Positions 1 through 10,296 of a DNA stretch of 64,000 bases are shown piece after piece; position 1 is the stretch's first letter, and every line of letters begins with the position of its first letter. The position numbers were made by a program, and so were the translations under genes. A model generated the notes under the pieces. That model made no database searches, was not told where the DNA came from, and saw nothing but the letters and a program-made list of their open reading frames with translations. The stretch is from Acinetobacter sp. ANC 4470 (GTDB lineage: Bacteria > Pseudomonadota > Gammaproteobacteria > Pseudomonadales > Moraxellaceae): positions 248,001 to 312,000 of the forward strand of contig NZ_NEGC01000002.1 in assembly GCF_002135335.1 (NCBI RefSeq), given 5' to 3'.

Positions 1-176
1 TGATGTGCTGAATAATCAAATGTTGGCACAGGTGTAAACACTGGTGCTGGTTCAATCGGTAAAGGGGGTTGATTACGAATACTCGCCATTTGCTCATTCA
101 CAGCATCAATACGAGAATCACATCCAACCAATAACAATCCCAACATCAGGCTTAAAGTAATTTTTTCTATTTTCAT
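1..176 (-). CDS. pilP: PilP, type IV pilus inner-membrane lipoprotein (partial)
   Basis: Only the first 58 or so codons are inside the window; the gene runs off the left edge. The N-terminus has a short charged start, a hydrophobic run and a lipobox LLVGC with the lipidated cysteine at residue 19. A proline-rich linker (NQPPLPIEPAPVFTPVP) follows, which is typical of PilP before its periplasmic beta domain. PilP links the PilN/PilO inner-membrane complex to the PilQ secretin. The start ATG overlaps the pilO stop by one base (TAATG), so the genes are probably translationally coupled. The identity rests on the lipobox, the linker and the position after pilMNO. Confidence 0.85.
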   Translation of the reverse strand, partial: MKIEKITLSLMLGLLLVGCDSRIDAVNEQMASIRNQPPLPIEPAPVFTPVPTFDYSAH

Positions 177-931
177 TACTGTGTCCCCCCTGCTACAGTA
201 GGTGAGCCAGCAGTTGCACTATCCGTCGAATTAGCTGTTCCAGTGGCTGATGAGCTGTTGTCCGTATTTCCAATGTAACGGTATGTTTTAGCTTTAACAT
301 TATAAGTGACTTGAGGAATATCGGTTTTTTTCTCTTTATTTTCCGTTGCTGTAATATCGAAATCATGCAAAGTCACAATACGCGGCAATGCAGCAATACC
401 ACTCACAAAAGAACCGAAGGCATGATAATCACCCGTCGCTTCAATCGAAATCGGTTGTTCAATAAAGAACTCTTGTTTCACTTCATTTTCTAAACGAATA
501 TTTTTAAATTTCAGACCTGAATTCACACCACTGACGTTAATATCTTCAACCAATCCTGGAATTTCAGTTTCTTTTGGTAATTGTTCTAATTGCTGATTAA
601 AGTTTGCTTCCATTTCCAGTAGTTGTGCTTGTAACTGTTGCAAATTACGCAGCTTTGAATCTTTTTCACGAAATTCATTGAGTAAATTTTGCTCTTGCGC
701 ATGAGCATTGGAAATATCATCTAACTTACTCTTAATCGATGCGAAATAACCCAGCAGAGCAATCATCATGATAATCAAAATCCAGCAAGTAATTTTGACT
801 GATAATGGCCAACCACCATAGTTGTTCATATCTAAGGTATTGAACTGTTGAAGAAACTTATCCAGCGTCATCTTCTTTTTAGTCGCAACACCTTCTTTTG
901 GATTTAATTCATCAAATTCATCGAGACTCAT
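176..931 (-). CDS. pilO: PilO, type IV pilus inner-membrane alignment protein
   Basis: This is a bitopic protein of 251 residues. A short cytoplasmic N-terminus is followed by one membrane span (about residues 47-66), a periplasmic coiled coil (about 70-120, rich in Q, L and E) and a PilO-type ferredoxin-like domain. The last 35 residues are a low-complexity Ser/Thr/Ala/Gly tail. In the family PilO forms heterodimers with PilN and positions the PilM/PilN platform under the secretin. It overlaps pilN by 4 bases and pilP by 1 base, as expected for one operon read pilM-N-O-P. Confidence 0.93.
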   Translation of the reverse strand: MSLDEFDELNPKEGVATKKKMTLDKFLQQFNTLDMNNYGGWPLSVKITCWILIIMMIALLGYFASIKSKLDDISNAHAQEQNLLNEFREKDSKLRNLQQLQAQLLEMEANFNQQLEQLPKETEIPGLVEDINVSGVNSGLKFKNIRLENEVKQEFFIEQPISIEATGDYHAFGSFVSGIAALPRIVTLHDFDITATENKEKKTDIPQVTYNVKAKTYRYIGNTDNSSSATGTANSTDSATAGSPTVAGGTQ

Positions 932-1569
932 TGTGCTGCCCCCGCTGTTGAATTAGCTGTATTGGGTTGTACTTCTGGTTCTTTTGGCGCTGCAATTTCA
1001 TCTAAATCAGCAGTCACCACAAATGAACCATAACTCTCCTCAACACGTGGTACGACAGAGCTTGGTACTTTATCTTTTTTCTCTTCTACAGCTAAGAAAG
1101 AATTCATAAAGGCATTACGATACCAAGGGGATGCCTCTAAATTACGTAAAAATTCCGCAACTGTATTTGGACTTTCCGCTTTCCCTTCAATGGTAAATTT
1201 ATCGCCTACACGAGAAAATTTAGTAATATACAAATTACTTGGTGTCACGCGTACCATTTCATCAATCAGACGAACGGCAATCGGTCTTTGTCCTTGTAAA
1301 CCTTGAATCAGCTTCATACGTTCAATAATCGCATCACGCTGCTTTTCCAAGCCTTCTAAAGACTTCAATTGCACATCAAGATTTTGATTGGTACTGGTAA
1401 TCAGTTGATTAGCCTGTTCTTGGTCTTCAAGTTTATGGTTATAGTAAAACCATGCCAGTGCAACCGCTAAAACCCCGATTAATGCCGCCCCAATACAAAT
1501 TGCAATAAATTGTTTTTTTCGTTTCTCTCTTAGCTCATCACGCCAAGGGAGTAAGTTAATTCTTGCCAT
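928..1569 (-). CDS. pilN: PilN, type IV pilus inner-membrane protein
   Basis: The 213-residue protein begins with the conserved motif INLLPWR (residues 4-10), the short cytoplasmic peptide by which PilN docks in a groove of PilM. A basic patch, a single membrane span (about 21-43) and a coiled coil (about 48-85) follow, then a small periplasmic domain. The C-terminal 20 residues are low complexity. It partners PilO in the alignment complex between the motor and the PilQ secretin. The start overlaps the pilM stop (TAATG), and the 3' end overlaps pilO by 4 bases. Confidence 0.95.
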   Translation of the reverse strand: MARINLLPWRDELREKRKKQFIAICIGAALIGVLAVALAWFYYNHKLEDQEQANQLITSTNQNLDVQLKSLEGLEKQRDAIIERMKLIQGLQGQRPIAVRLIDEMVRVTPSNLYITKFSRVGDKFTIEGKAESPNTVAEFLRNLEASPWYRNAFMNSFLAVEEKKDKVPSSVVPRVEESYGSFVVTADLDEIAAPKEPEVQPNTANSTAGAAQ

Positions 1570-2630
1570 TAATCAAAACTCCTCAATGCCAAACCACATG
1601 CCACCATGAGAGAGGAAGCATCGTTCTCTATCTTTTTAATATCAATTTGTGGAGAAAATCCCATTTGCAAAAATGGGTTGGCAATAGTCACGCGATAACC
1701 AAGTTTTTGTTGTAATAGCTTCGCGAGTCCTGGAATATTAGCATTCCCCCCCGCCAACAAAATATGATCAATCTCATTAAATTGTGAAGACGAGAAAAAG
1801 AACTGTAATGATCTTGCAGCCTGTTGTACCACTGCATCTAAGTATGGCTCTAAAACCTCAACATCATAATCATCAGGTAATGAACGACTTTTTTTGGCAC
1901 GACCCGCTTCTTCAAAAGACAAACCATAACGGTTTTGAATTTCTTGAGTCAATTGTTTACCGCCAAACACCTGTTCTCGGGTATAGATCACTTTGTTTTT
2001 TTGCATAACAGATAAGGTCGTCATGGTATGACCTATATCTAAAATCCCCACGGTATTCACACCCATAGGCAAAGTATCTGAAAATACATGATAGGCATTT
2101 TCTATTGCAAAACTTTCAACATCAGCAATTTTAGGTGTCAAGTTCGCAAGCTCTAGCACTTCAGAACGTGCTTCTATATTTTCAAGACGAGTTGCGACCA
2201 ATAGTACATTTACTCGATTTGGATTAGCCAAACGCTCTGGCAAAACTTCAAAATCAAGGCTCGCTTCATCAAGAGGAAAAGGAATATATTGCTCAGCATC
2301 CATACGAATTTGAACTTCTCGTTCATCATCCGTCATATCTGCATCCATCTCAATTGTTTTAGTAATCACCATTGAGGTTGGAATTGCAAAAGCCGCAGCT
2401 GTAGATTGAGTGTTTGCTAGATTGATTGCTCGCTCTAATGCATCACCTACTGCCTCAGGATTCAATATATTTTTTTCAACCACACTACCTTCTGGTAATG
2501 GAACCAGTGCATAGCTTTCAACCCAATATCTATTCCCACTTTTAACAGAAAGTTCCAATAACTTAACAGAAGTAGAACTAATATCTACTCCAATTAACCC
2601 CTTATTTGGCTTACGATATAACCTGAGCAC
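1569..2630 (-). CDS. pilM: PilM, actin-like ATPase of type IV pilus assembly
   Basis: This 353-residue cytoplasmic protein has the actin/FtsA-like fold. The phosphate-1 motif IGVDISSTSVKLLEL lies near residue 13, the second phosphate motif GILDIGHTMTT near 195, and the adenosine motif LLAGGNANIPGL near 292. It binds ATP and the INLLPWR peptide of PilN at the inner face of the membrane. The start is GTG, with AGGA eight bases upstream. As first gene of the pil operon it is read away from ponA, so the 165 bases to ponA should hold both promoters. Confidence 0.95.
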   Translation of the reverse strand: MLRLYRKPNKGLIGVDISSTSVKLLELSVKSGNRYWVESYALVPLPEGSVVEKNILNPEAVGDALERAINLANTQSTAAAFAIPTSMVITKTIEMDADMTDDEREVQIRMDAEQYIPFPLDEASLDFEVLPERLANPNRVNVLLVATRLENIEARSEVLELANLTPKIADVESFAIENAYHVFSDTLPMGVNTVGILDIGHTMTTLSVMQKNKVIYTREQVFGGKQLTQEIQNRYGLSFEEAGRAKKSRSLPDDYDVEVLEPYLDAVVQQAARSLQFFFSSSQFNEIDHILLAGGNANIPGLAKLLQQKLGYRVTIANPFLQMGFSPQIDIKKIENDASSLMVACGLALRSFD

Positions 2631-2743
2631 AATATAATTCCTATTATTTTTTTATCCCCAATAAAAGTAACCCACTAATCAGTGTTGGTCTATAATTTTA
2701 TACAGATACAATAACTCATCTAACAATCTGTATTTGTAAAGGC

Positions 2744-2749
2744 TATACT
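2744..2749 (+). promoter_or_regulatory. Possible -10 element upstream of ponA
   Basis: TATACT lies 47 bases before the ponA ATG in the divergent pilM-ponA intergenic region. The hexamer 17 bases further up (TAACAA) is a poor -35 match, so this is a weak call. Confidence 0.3.
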
Positions 2750-2795
2750 GACCGCCAATTAGTTTGCCATTAGCTCTTATTAAAACTTACTTGTT

Positions 2796-5327
2796 ATGAA
2801 AAAGCTATCTCGTTCAGGCCGTGTTCATCCATTTTTTTTGACCATAATTATTGTTTTGGTCTCAATTCCGATGGGATTCTATGGCATGTATCTCTATATT
2901 GCCCCATCCTTACCTAAAATGACCACCTTAAAAAAGGCGCCGTTGTTAAAACCGTTACAGGTGTATAGTGCCGATAATGAGCTCATTGCAGAATATGGTG
3001 GCAAATTATCTGTCCCTGTAGAATACAAACAAATTCCAAAACCCTTTATTTCTGCCTTCCTTGCGGCAGAAGATTCTTCCTTTTTTGAACACAGCGGCGT
3101 TAGCTTTAAAGGTTTAGGGCGAGCTGTGAGTGAAACCATTACTGGATCGAATGTGCAAACGGGTGGTTCAACCATCACCATGCAAGTCGCAAAAAATTAT
3201 TATTTAAGTCCTGAACGTACACTAAAACGAAAACTAACCGAAATTTTTCTGGCGCGTAAAATTGAACAAAATCTAAGCAAAGAAGAAATTTTAACCCTGT
3301 ATGTGAATAAAATTTTCTTAGGCAAAAATGCTTACGGCATTGCCGCTGCTGCAAAAATTTATTACGACAAAAGCTTAGATCAGCTTAGTATCGCTCAAAT
3401 GGCAATGATTTCGGGCCTACCTAAAGCACCATCCAAATATAATCCTGTCGTCAATCCAACCCGTGCTTTAGAACGCCGAAACTGGATTTTAGGACGAATG
3501 TTGCAATTGGGGTATATCAATCAACCACAATATCAAAAAGCGATTGCTGAACCGATTAATTTAAATATGCCTGACCGCAGTATCAACAACCAATTCCCTT
3601 ATGTCGGGGAAATGGTACGCTCGGAACTGGTTAAAAAATTTGGTGAGCAAGCCATCGATTCTGGCTATAAAGTCTATACCACTGTCGACAGTCAACGTCA
3701 AATTTATGCGGAACAAGCAGTTCAAAAAGGTTTGGAAGCTTATGATCGTCGTCATGGTTGGCGTGGTGCCGAAGCACATGATAAACCACTGACAGAATTC
3801 AATGCTTATGCAAATACTTACCCAGCTAAAGTCATTAAAGTAAATGGCAATTCTTTTGAAGCTATGATGCAAGATGGGTCTACTGTGAGCGTGCCTTGGT
3901 CAGGCATGTCATGGGCTCGTCCTTATAGAAATGCCAACAGCGTCGGTTCTGCGCCAAGCAAAGCCGCTCAAATTGTAAAAGTAAAAGATATTATTCGCTT
4001 ACGTCCGAATGACGACAAAACCTCATGGGCACTGATTCAAGTCCCCAAAGCTCAGGGGCAACTCATTGCCATCAACCCAAATAATGGCGCAATCGAAGCC
4101 ATTGTCGGTGGCTATAATTTTTATCAATCTAAATTCAATCGCGCATTACAAGGATGGCGCCAACCCGGTTCAACCATCAAACCGTTTGTATATGCTTTGG
4201 CACTTGAACGTGGCATGACCCCTTATAGCATGGTCAATGACAGCCCGATTACCATTGGTAAATGGTCGCCTAGAAACTCCGATGGACGTTATTTAGGCAT
4301 GATCCCCCTGCGTCGCGCATTATATCTATCTCGAAATACAGTTTCAGTACGTCTGTTGCAAACAATCGGGATTGAACGTACTCGACAATTATTTATGGAT
4401 TTTGGTTTGCACGAAAATCAAATTCCACGTAATTACACCATTGCACTCGGAACACCACAAGTTCTTCCCATTCAAATGGCAACTGGTTATGCAACCTTTG
4501 CCAATGGTGGTTATCGCATTCAACCGCATTTTATTGATCGTATTGAAGATGCTTATGGCAAAGTAATCTATCAAAGCAACCCTGAATATGCTTGTATTTC
4601 TTGTATTAATCAAACTGATGCAGAACAGCTTGACTCGACAGAACCAGTGACCTCAGATGATGAAGTCATTGACGTCACCAACCAAACCTCGGCAACAGAA
4701 AAAGAACTGACCCAACCTCAATTAGATGAATCAAAAAGTCAGTATCGTCAAGCGCAGCGCATTTTAAAATCAAGCTCTGCTTATGACATGGCCAATATTC
4801 TGCGTGATGTAATTCAACATGGTACAGGTCGTGCGGCACTTAAAATTGGTCGTGGAGATATTGGTGGCAAAACAGGCACCACCAATGATGCCAAAGATGC
4901 TTGGTTTGCTGGATTTAATGGCAAGCTTGTTACTGTGGCATGGGTTGGGTTTGACCAACCGACCACATTAGGACGTCGTGAATATGGTGGTGTTGCGGCT
5001 TTGCCGATTTGGACCAATTTTATGGGTAATGCATTAAAAGGCACACCAGCAGCATGGGTTCATCTCGATAAAAATGCAAAAGCACCAAGCAATCGCAATC
5101 AACCTGTTCCTGCAGGTGAGCAGAACGAAGATAACCGCTCTTCTCCACCTTTAGCACGACCATTGTACCGCCCAGCACCCGTTGCACCTAAACGAGCGCC
5201 TGAACGTGACTTTGATGATTTACCTGATGAAGAAGTACTTACACCTAAACCTGTAACACCTCCAACTATGCAAAAGGCACCGCCTAAACCCGATGCGCTT
5301 GAACATCTAATTGATCAAGTTCAATAA
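2796..5327 (+). CDS. ponA: Penicillin-binding protein 1A (bifunctional class A PBP)
   Basis: This class A PBP of 843 residues polymerises and cross-links peptidoglycan. It has a short cytoplasmic head and one membrane anchor (about 12-36). In the glycosyltransferase domain the catalytic motif is EDSSFFEH, with Glu92, and GGSTITMQ follows at 123-130. The transpeptidase domain carries S459-T-I-K462, S512-R-N514 and K692-T-G-T695. An acidic Q/D/E/T-rich insert at about 605-650 sits before the KTGT motif, and the C-terminal 80 residues are proline-rich and probably disordered. The gene is monocistronic and divergent from pilM, the arrangement known from Pseudomonas and Acinetobacter. No clear ribosome-binding site precedes the ATG. 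A strong terminator follows. Confidence 0.96.
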   Translation: MKKLSRSGRVHPFFLTIIIVLVSIPMGFYGMYLYIAPSLPKMTTLKKAPLLKPLQVYSADNELIAEYGGKLSVPVEYKQIPKPFISAFLAAEDSSFFEHSGVSFKGLGRAVSETITGSNVQTGGSTITMQVAKNYYLSPERTLKRKLTEIFLARKIEQNLSKEEILTLYVNKIFLGKNAYGIAAAAKIYYDKSLDQLSIAQMAMISGLPKAPSKYNPVVNPTRALERRNWILGRMLQLGYINQPQYQKAIAEPINLNMPDRSINNQFPYVGEMVRSELVKKFGEQAIDSGYKVYTTVDSQRQIYAEQAVQKGLEAYDRRHGWRGAEAHDKPLTEFNAYANTYPAKVIKVNGNSFEAMMQDGSTVSVPWSGMSWARPYRNANSVGSAPSKAAQIVKVKDIIRLRPNDDKTSWALIQVPKAQGQLIAINPNNGAIEAIVGGYNFYQSKFNRALQGWRQPGSTIKPFVYALALERGMTPYSMVNDSPITIGKWSPRNSDGRYLGMIPLRRALYLSRNTVSVRLLQTIGIERTRQLFMDFGLHENQIPRNYTIALGTPQVLPIQMATGYATFANGGYRIQPHFIDRIEDAYGKVIYQSNPEYACISCINQTDAEQLDSTEPVTSDDEVIDVTNQTSATEKELTQPQLDESKSQYRQAQRILKSSSAYDMANILRDVIQHGTGRAALKIGRGDIGGKTGTTNDAKDAWFAGFNGKLVTVAWVGFDQPTTLGRREYGGVAALPIWTNFMGNALKGTPAAWVHLDKNAKAPSNRNQPVPAGEQNEDNRSSPPLARPLYRPAPVAPKRAPERDFDDLPDEEVLTPKPVTPPTMQKAPPKPDALEHLIDQVQ

Positions 5328-5330
5328 GAC

Positions 5331-5365
5331 AATAAAAAGCCCTCATTTGATGAGGGCTTTTTATT
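5331..5365. terminator. Bidirectional terminator between ponA and the rlmA-like gene
   Basis: The stem CCCTCAT/ATGAGGG is flanked by A-rich and T-rich arms, so it can terminate ponA (plus) and the converging methyltransferase gene (minus). Confidence 0.92.
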
Positions 5366-5369
5366 GATA

Positions 5370-6173
5370 TCATTTCTTTTTAAAGACGTAAATTTGGAAC
5401 TGCCCTGTTAACTTAAATTGCTCACTCTGCTCCAAAGCCTGACGACGTTCGGGTTTAGCTTTATAAGCATAGGGTGTCATTGCAATGAGGTTTTTCAAAT
5501 CTGTTTGTTGCAAAGTAAATATTGATTCGACAACACATTCTTCAACCAATTCAAAAGCATCTTCCAATTGCTCAACAAACTTATGCGACTCATGTGGATT
5601 TACTTCTTCAAATAATGCCTCACGCATGGCATATAAATGCTCAGTTGCAGGTGTGACCACCATTAAATAAGCATTAGGTTTAAGTACACGTAAAATCTCT
5701 TGCTTTGGAATTGGACTAAATAGGCTGGTACACAAGTCAATTGAAGCATCCAATACAGGTAAAGTCGCGCCTGTGCCCACCACCCATGTCACCTCTTTAT
5801 TCAGCTTCGCTGCCACCTGTACTGCATTTTTAGCAATATCGACCCCGATACATTGCTGCACTTCAGCTTGCATCGCATTGGTGTAATAACCTTCGCCGCA
5901 ACCAATATCCAGTAGATTTTTAATACCTAATTCACGAATTTTTGTCACTACAGCATGTTGTAGTGGTGCATAAAAACCTGCACTTAAAAAGGCACGACGC
6001 GCTTGCACAGATTCAGGTGTATCACCCGGATTTTTACTATGCTTATGTTGTACGACATGTAAATTCACATATCCCTGCTTTGCTACATCGTAACTATGCT
6101 TATTGACACAGCTCCATGTTTTCTCAGTTAAGTGCAATGCCTCACGACATACAGGACACATGAGCAGATTCAT
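5370..6173 (-). CDS. rlmA: RlmA-like 23S rRNA (guanine-N1) methyltransferase
   Basis: The protein has an N-terminal zinc module (CPVC near the start, then a Cys and a His in a CVNKHSYD segment), the family signature YVNL with HKHSKNPGD, and a class I SAM-binding motif LLDIGCGEGYYT. These match RlmA, which methylates G745 of 23S rRNA in gammaproteobacteria. I start it at the ATG giving MNLLMCPVC (268 residues). The same frame stays open 25 codons further upstream, but that stretch crosses a strong terminator hairpin (6203-6245) and has no RlmA counterpart. The gene converges on ponA and lies downstream of the mraY terminator, so it is probably transcribed on its own. Confidence 0.87.
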   Translation of the reverse strand: MNLLMCPVCREALHLTEKTWSCVNKHSYDVAKQGYVNLHVVQHKHSKNPGDTPESVQARRAFLSAGFYAPLQHAVVTKIRELGIKNLLDIGCGEGYYTNAMQAEVQQCIGVDIAKNAVQVAAKLNKEVTWVVGTGATLPVLDASIDLCTSLFSPIPKQEILRVLKPNAYLMVVTPATEHLYAMREALFEEVNPHESHKFVEQLEDAFELVEECVVESIFTLQQTDLKNLIAMTPYAYKAKPERRQALEQSEQFKLTGQFQIYVFKKK

Positions 6174-6202
6174 TATTTTCTCCAAAAGCGTAAATGTGCA
6201 AT

Positions 6203-6245
6203 AAAAAGAGCCGGCAAATGTGGGAGCAAATGCCGGCTCTTTTTT
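6203..6245. terminator. Terminator downstream of mraY
   Basis: The stem AGAGCCGGCA/TGCCGGCTCT has a 15-base loop, with A and T tracts on either side. On the minus strand it lies 12 bases past the mraY stop and closes the rsmH-mraY gene run. It also shows that the methyltransferase gene must start inside 6173. Confidence 0.93.
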
Positions 6246-6256
6246 CAAGGATTTGC

Positions 6257-7375
6257 TTAACGTAATTTTAAGGTCATTAAACCCAAAACAACCAGCATAA
6301 TTGTAATAATCCAGAAACGAATCACCACTTGAGTTTCACGCCAGCCTTTTTTCTCATAATGATGATGCAAAGGTGCCATTAAAAAGACGCGTTTATTACG
6401 CATCCGCAATGAGCCAATTTGTAAAAATACAGAAATCGCTTCCACCACAAATACGCCGCCCATAATCGCAAAGACGATTTCCTGACGAACCATTACTGCA
6501 ATAGTGCCTAGCATTGCACCTAATGAAAGCGCGCCAACATCACCCATAAATACTTGCGCTGGATGTGCGTTATACCAAAGAAATGCTAAGCCAGCACCAA
6601 TCATCGCAGCACAAATCACCACCAGTTCAGATGAATATTTCACATAAGGTAGATGTAAATAATTGGCAAAACGGACATCACCCGCAAGATAAGCAAATAC
6701 ACCTAAGCCTGCTGCAACCAAAACGATTGGCATAATCGCCAAACCATCTAAACCATCCGTAAGATTCACAGCATTAGATGCGCCATTAATCACTAAATAA
6801 GTAAAGAGAATAAAACCTATACCCAAAGGAATTGCTGATAATGGAATACTGAAATTTTTAAAAAATGGAACCAATAAATCCAGCATATTCGCAGTATGTA
6901 CTGGATTAGCTTGTTGTGTCGCAATCACATACAGTGTAATACCAGCACCTAAAGATGCCACCGAAGTCCAAAAAAACTTTTTCTTTGCAGGTAAACCTGC
7001 ATTGTCTTTATAGCGAACTTTAATCCAGTCATCAGCCCAGCCTACAGCCCCAAAAATCACCATGACTGCCAGTACAATCCAAACATAAGGGTTAGATAAA
7101 TCTGCCCAAAGCAAAGTGGAAATACCAATCGACAGTAGGATCAAAATCCCGCCCATAGTCGGTGTGCCCATTTTTTTGGCATGATTTTCAGGTGCGAATG
7201 AACTCACTGCTTGACCATATTTGAGTGCCTGAAGCTTACGGATCATCACTGGACCCAAAAACAGACCAATCGTCAGTGCCGTTAAAACACTGAGCAAAGC
7301 ACGTAATGTTAAATAGCGAACCACATGAAATGAGCTGTTATAGCCCGCCAGTTGTTCAAATAGCCATAACAGCAT
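6257..7375 (-). CDS. mraY: MraY, phospho-N-acetylmuramoyl-pentapeptide transferase
   Basis: MraY transfers phospho-MurNAc-pentapeptide from UDP to undecaprenyl phosphate, making lipid I on the cytoplasmic face of the inner membrane. The 372 residues form about ten membrane spans. Conserved loops are visible: [31 protein letters not shown] (with the Mg-binding Asp residues), [10 protein letters not shown] and the [10 protein letters not shown] loop. Its start codon overlaps the murF stop by one base. It is the last gene of the local cell-wall cluster. Confidence 0.97.
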   Translation of the reverse strand: MLLWLFEQLAGYNSSFHVVRYLTLRALLSVLTALTIGLFLGPVMIRKLQALKYGQAVSSFAPENHAKKMGTPTMGGILILLSIGISTLLWADLSNPYVWIVLAVMVIFGAVGWADDWIKVRYKDNAGLPAKKKFFWTSVASLGAGITLYVIATQQANPVHTANMLDLLVPFFKNFSIPLSAIPLGIGFILFTYLVINGASNAVNLTDGLDGLAIMPIVLVAAGLGVFAYLAGDVRFANYLHLPYVKYSSELVVICAAMIGAGLAFLWYNAHPAQVFMGDVGALSLGAMLGTIAVMVRQEIVFAIMGGVFVVEAISVFLQIGSLRMRNKRVFLMAPLHHHYEKKGWRETQVVIRFWIITIMLVVLGLMTLKLR

Positions 7376-8781
7376 TAAAGTTTCTCCATCAAATCAGCCA
7401 TCAATGTTTCCATGTGGGTATAACGAGAACCTTTAAACAGGAAACTCATGGATTGCGGTTGATGTGTTGCAATTAAATCAATTAAAAAAGGCAATGCCTG
7501 TTGCTGTGTCAAAAAGGCCTGCATTTTTTTACCATATTGAGTACTACGTGCACCTTCTTGTGCTGCGGGTGCAAACTCTCCCACCGCCACTACAAAGTTA
7601 ATGCCTTGCGCAACCAGATCACGCCCGAGCATATAATGCTGCTGTGCCGCAGATGCGCCTAATTCACCAATATCCCCCATCACCAACACTTTCACACCAC
7701 CTTGCTGAGCAAGCACTTCTGCTGCTGCACGCATGGAAGTTGGATTAGCATTGTAGGTATCATCAATGAATAAATATTTATCCTGCTGAATAAAGTTCAA
7801 ACGCCCTTTTGCACCTTGAGCTTGTTCCAGACCTTGCACAATATCGTCCAAAGTAATGCCAATCGCCAAAGCAAATGCTGCCGCAGCAGTGGCATTTTGC
7901 ACATTATGCTCACCCGCAAAAGGTAAATCCACAGTACGCACACCCTGCGGTGTATTTAAGCTAAAGGTAGATGACTGTGGATGCAATGCAATCTGTGTAG
8001 CAAAAATCTCACCACCTTCACCAAAACTTAAACACTGTTCAGTTTTGACCGACTGACGGATGCTATCAACAAAATCATCCGCTGCAGGAATGATCGATGT
8101 CCCTGATGGGGCAATATGCGCATAAATTTCAGATTTAGCTCGGCAAATACCATCACGTCCGCCAAATTCACCTAAATGCGCTGTGCCAATATTAATAATG
8201 CCTGCCACCTGAGGTTGAACCAAATTGGAGGTGTAATCAATTTCCCCCTGATGACTAGCACCCAGTTCCATGACTGCATATTGATGCTCAGCACGCAGCT
8301 CCAGCAACATCATCGGTACACCTAAATCATTGTTTAAGTTGCCGCGTGTAATCAAGGTCGGCGCAAGACGAGATAAAATACTACCGAGCATTTCTTTAGT
8401 GGTGGTTTTACCGCTACTTCCCGTTAACGCAATCACTTTTAATTGCGTGTTTTGCGCACGGCGATAAGCACCTAAATGACCCAATGCCAAACGAGTATCA
8501 GCAACCACCAACTGGCAAATATCAGCATCAACAGGATGACTCACAATGGCGATTTGACAGCCATTTGCGGCAACTTGTACCACAAAGTCATGGGCATCAA
8601 AACGCTCACCTGTGAGGGCTAAAAAAGCATCGCCAGCTTCTGCATGACGTGAATCAGTCAAAATACGCTTAATATCACCCACAGGGGCTTGATCCTTGAA
8701 CCAATAACCTTGTGTCGCTTGAAGCAATAGATCTGCTGTCCAAGGCTCTAAAGCTACGGTACTTGTCGTCGAGGTATGCAT
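7375..8781 (-). CDS. murF: MurF, UDP-MurNAc-tripeptide:D-Ala-D-Ala ligase
   Basis: MurF adds D-Ala-D-Ala to UDP-MurNAc-tripeptide using ATP, the last cytoplasmic step before MraY. The 468 residues show the Mur ligase architecture: an N-terminal substrate domain, a central ATPase domain with P-loop [10 protein letters not shown] (121-130), the segment NLNNDLGVP and the His/Asn motif [10 protein letters not shown], then a C-terminal domain. The gene starts 8 bases after murE, so the two are co-transcribed. Confidence 0.97.
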   Translation of the reverse strand: MHTSTTSTVALEPWTADLLLQATQGYWFKDQAPVGDIKRILTDSRHAEAGDAFLALTGERFDAHDFVVQVAANGCQIAIVSHPVDADICQLVVADTRLALGHLGAYRRAQNTQLKVIALTGSSGKTTTKEMLGSILSRLAPTLITRGNLNNDLGVPMMLLELRAEHQYAVMELGASHQGEIDYTSNLVQPQVAGIINIGTAHLGEFGGRDGICRAKSEIYAHIAPSGTSIIPAADDFVDSIRQSVKTEQCLSFGEGGEIFATQIALHPQSSTFSLNTPQGVRTVDLPFAGEHNVQNATAAAAFALAIGITLDDIVQGLEQAQGAKGRLNFIQQDKYLFIDDTYNANPTSMRAAAEVLAQQGGVKVLVMGDIGELGASAAQQHYMLGRDLVAQGINFVVAVGEFAPAAQEGARSTQYGKKMQAFLTQQQALPFLIDLIATHQPQSMSFLFKGSRYTHMETLMADLMEKL

Positions 8782-8789
8782 AATTTTTC

Positions 8790-10286
8790 CTATTGAGCCG
8801 GATATGCTGAATCTGTACTGTGATGCTGTGCATCAATGGCTGACTGCACTTCTACGACATCATCGAACCAATGGCGTACGCCATCAATTTCCTGATAGTT
8901 TTCATGACCTTTACCTGCAATTACAACAATATCACCAACCTGAGCATGATTGACGGCAAATTTGATCGCTTCACGGCGGTCATGAATTTCATGAACAATA
9001 TGCGTGGAAAAATCTATGCCATTTTTCATGTCGGCAAAAATTTGTTCTGGATCTTCAGTTCGTGGATTATCTGATGTCAGTAAAGCAACGTCTGTGCCAT
9101 CTAATGCTGCCTGAGTCATGAGTGGACGTTTACCACGATCACGGTCACCACCACAGCCAAACACAGCCCATAAATTTTGCGCAACATGACGTTTTAAGGT
9201 CGTCAACACTTGAGTTAAAGCATCGGGGGTATGTGCATAGTCGATAATAAATAAACGCTCAGCATCACGAATCACCTGCATACGACCCGGTGCACCTTTT
9301 AACTGCGCAACCACGGCAATTAATGCAGCCAAATCAAAGCCTGCCTGTTCAGCACTGACCAAGCTTGCCAGTAAATTTTCCACATTAAAATGACCCAACA
9401 ATGGGCTTTGCACGGTAAATTCGCCCTGTGCAGTAATCAATTTAAAATTTGCACCATTCAAGCTATATTGAATATTTTCAACCTGATAATCCGCAACCTG
9501 CGTGGTTGAATAGGTCAAAATTTTCGGCTGTGCAGGATTGGCTTTTGCCGCATCCAGCATAATCTCTGCATGTGCATCATCAAGGTTAATAATCGCCACT
9601 TTTAAAGAGGGAAATTTAAATAAAGCTGATTTTGCTTCAGCATAAGCTTCAAGCGTGCCGTGATAATCTAGATGATCACGACTTAAATTGCTATAGGCTG
9701 CAATTTCAATATCACAGCCATTTAAACGACCCTGCTCCAAACCATGTGAACTGGCTTCAATTGCAGCAAATGCAGCACCTTGTTGTGCATACTCATGCAA
9801 AGCATTTTGCAGATTCAAGGCATCTAATGTCGTATGCGAAGAAACTTCTAAATTCGGTAAAATACCATTCCCTGTCGTGCCCATCACTGCACATTTTTGA
9901 CCTTGTAGCATCAATAGTTCAGCCACTAAACGAGAGATCGTAGTTTTTCCATTGGTACCTGTAACCGCAAGTATTCGTGCTACTTGTACAGGTGCTGTTG
10001 CCTGTAAATATTGTTTTTGCCACTGTCCCATCAAATGACGAACGTTCGGCACAACTACACTATGCTCTAAACCTAAATCAACCTCACTGACCACCGCTAA
10101 AGCGCCATTTGCCAAAGCAGAGGCTGCAAACTGCAAGGTTTTTTCAGGCTGAGAAAAACTATTCAGGGCAATAAAAATTTGCCCTGCTTCAACTTTACGA
10201 CTATCTAAACTCAAACCGCTGAATGGCCTAGCCATCCAGCCAGTGATTTTCTCAGCAGTGTAGAGCTCTTGAAATGTAATGGACAT
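8790..10286 (-). CDS. murE: MurE, UDP-MurNAc-L-Ala-D-Glu:meso-diaminopimelate ligase
   Basis: MurE adds the third stem-peptide residue. The P-loop GTNGKTT is at 110-116, and the motif DNPR at 406-409 is the signature of meso-diaminopimelate selection rather than lysine, as expected for a Gram-negative. SSHGLEQGR and YSNLSRDHLDYHG are further conserved blocks. The length (498) is normal. It sits 10 bases after ftsI and 8 before murF. Confidence 0.97.
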   Translation of the reverse strand: MSITFQELYTAEKITGWMARPFSGLSLDSRKVEAGQIFIALNSFSQPEKTLQFAASALANGALAVVSEVDLGLEHSVVVPNVRHLMGQWQKQYLQATAPVQVARILAVTGTNGKTTISRLVAELLMLQGQKCAVMGTTGNGILPNLEVSSHTTLDALNLQNALHEYAQQGAAFAAIEASSHGLEQGRLNGCDIEIAAYSNLSRDHLDYHGTLEAYAEAKSALFKFPSLKVAIINLDDAHAEIMLDAAKANPAQPKILTYSTTQVADYQVENIQYSLNGANFKLITAQGEFTVQSPLLGHFNVENLLASLVSAEQAGFDLAALIAVVAQLKGAPGRMQVIRDAERLFIIDYAHTPDALTQVLTTLKRHVAQNLWAVFGCGGDRDRGKRPLMTQAALDGTDVALLTSDNPRTEDPEQIFADMKNGIDFSTHIVHEIHDRREAIKFAVNHAQVGDIVVIAGKGHENYQEIDGVRHWFDDVVEVQSAIDAQHHSTDSAYPAQ

Positions 10287-10296
10287 TCATCACCTA

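Noticed and set aside
9632..9943. 103-residue plus-strand frame inside murE
   Set aside because: Shadow of murE; His/Gln-rich composition arises from the antisense of murE codons.
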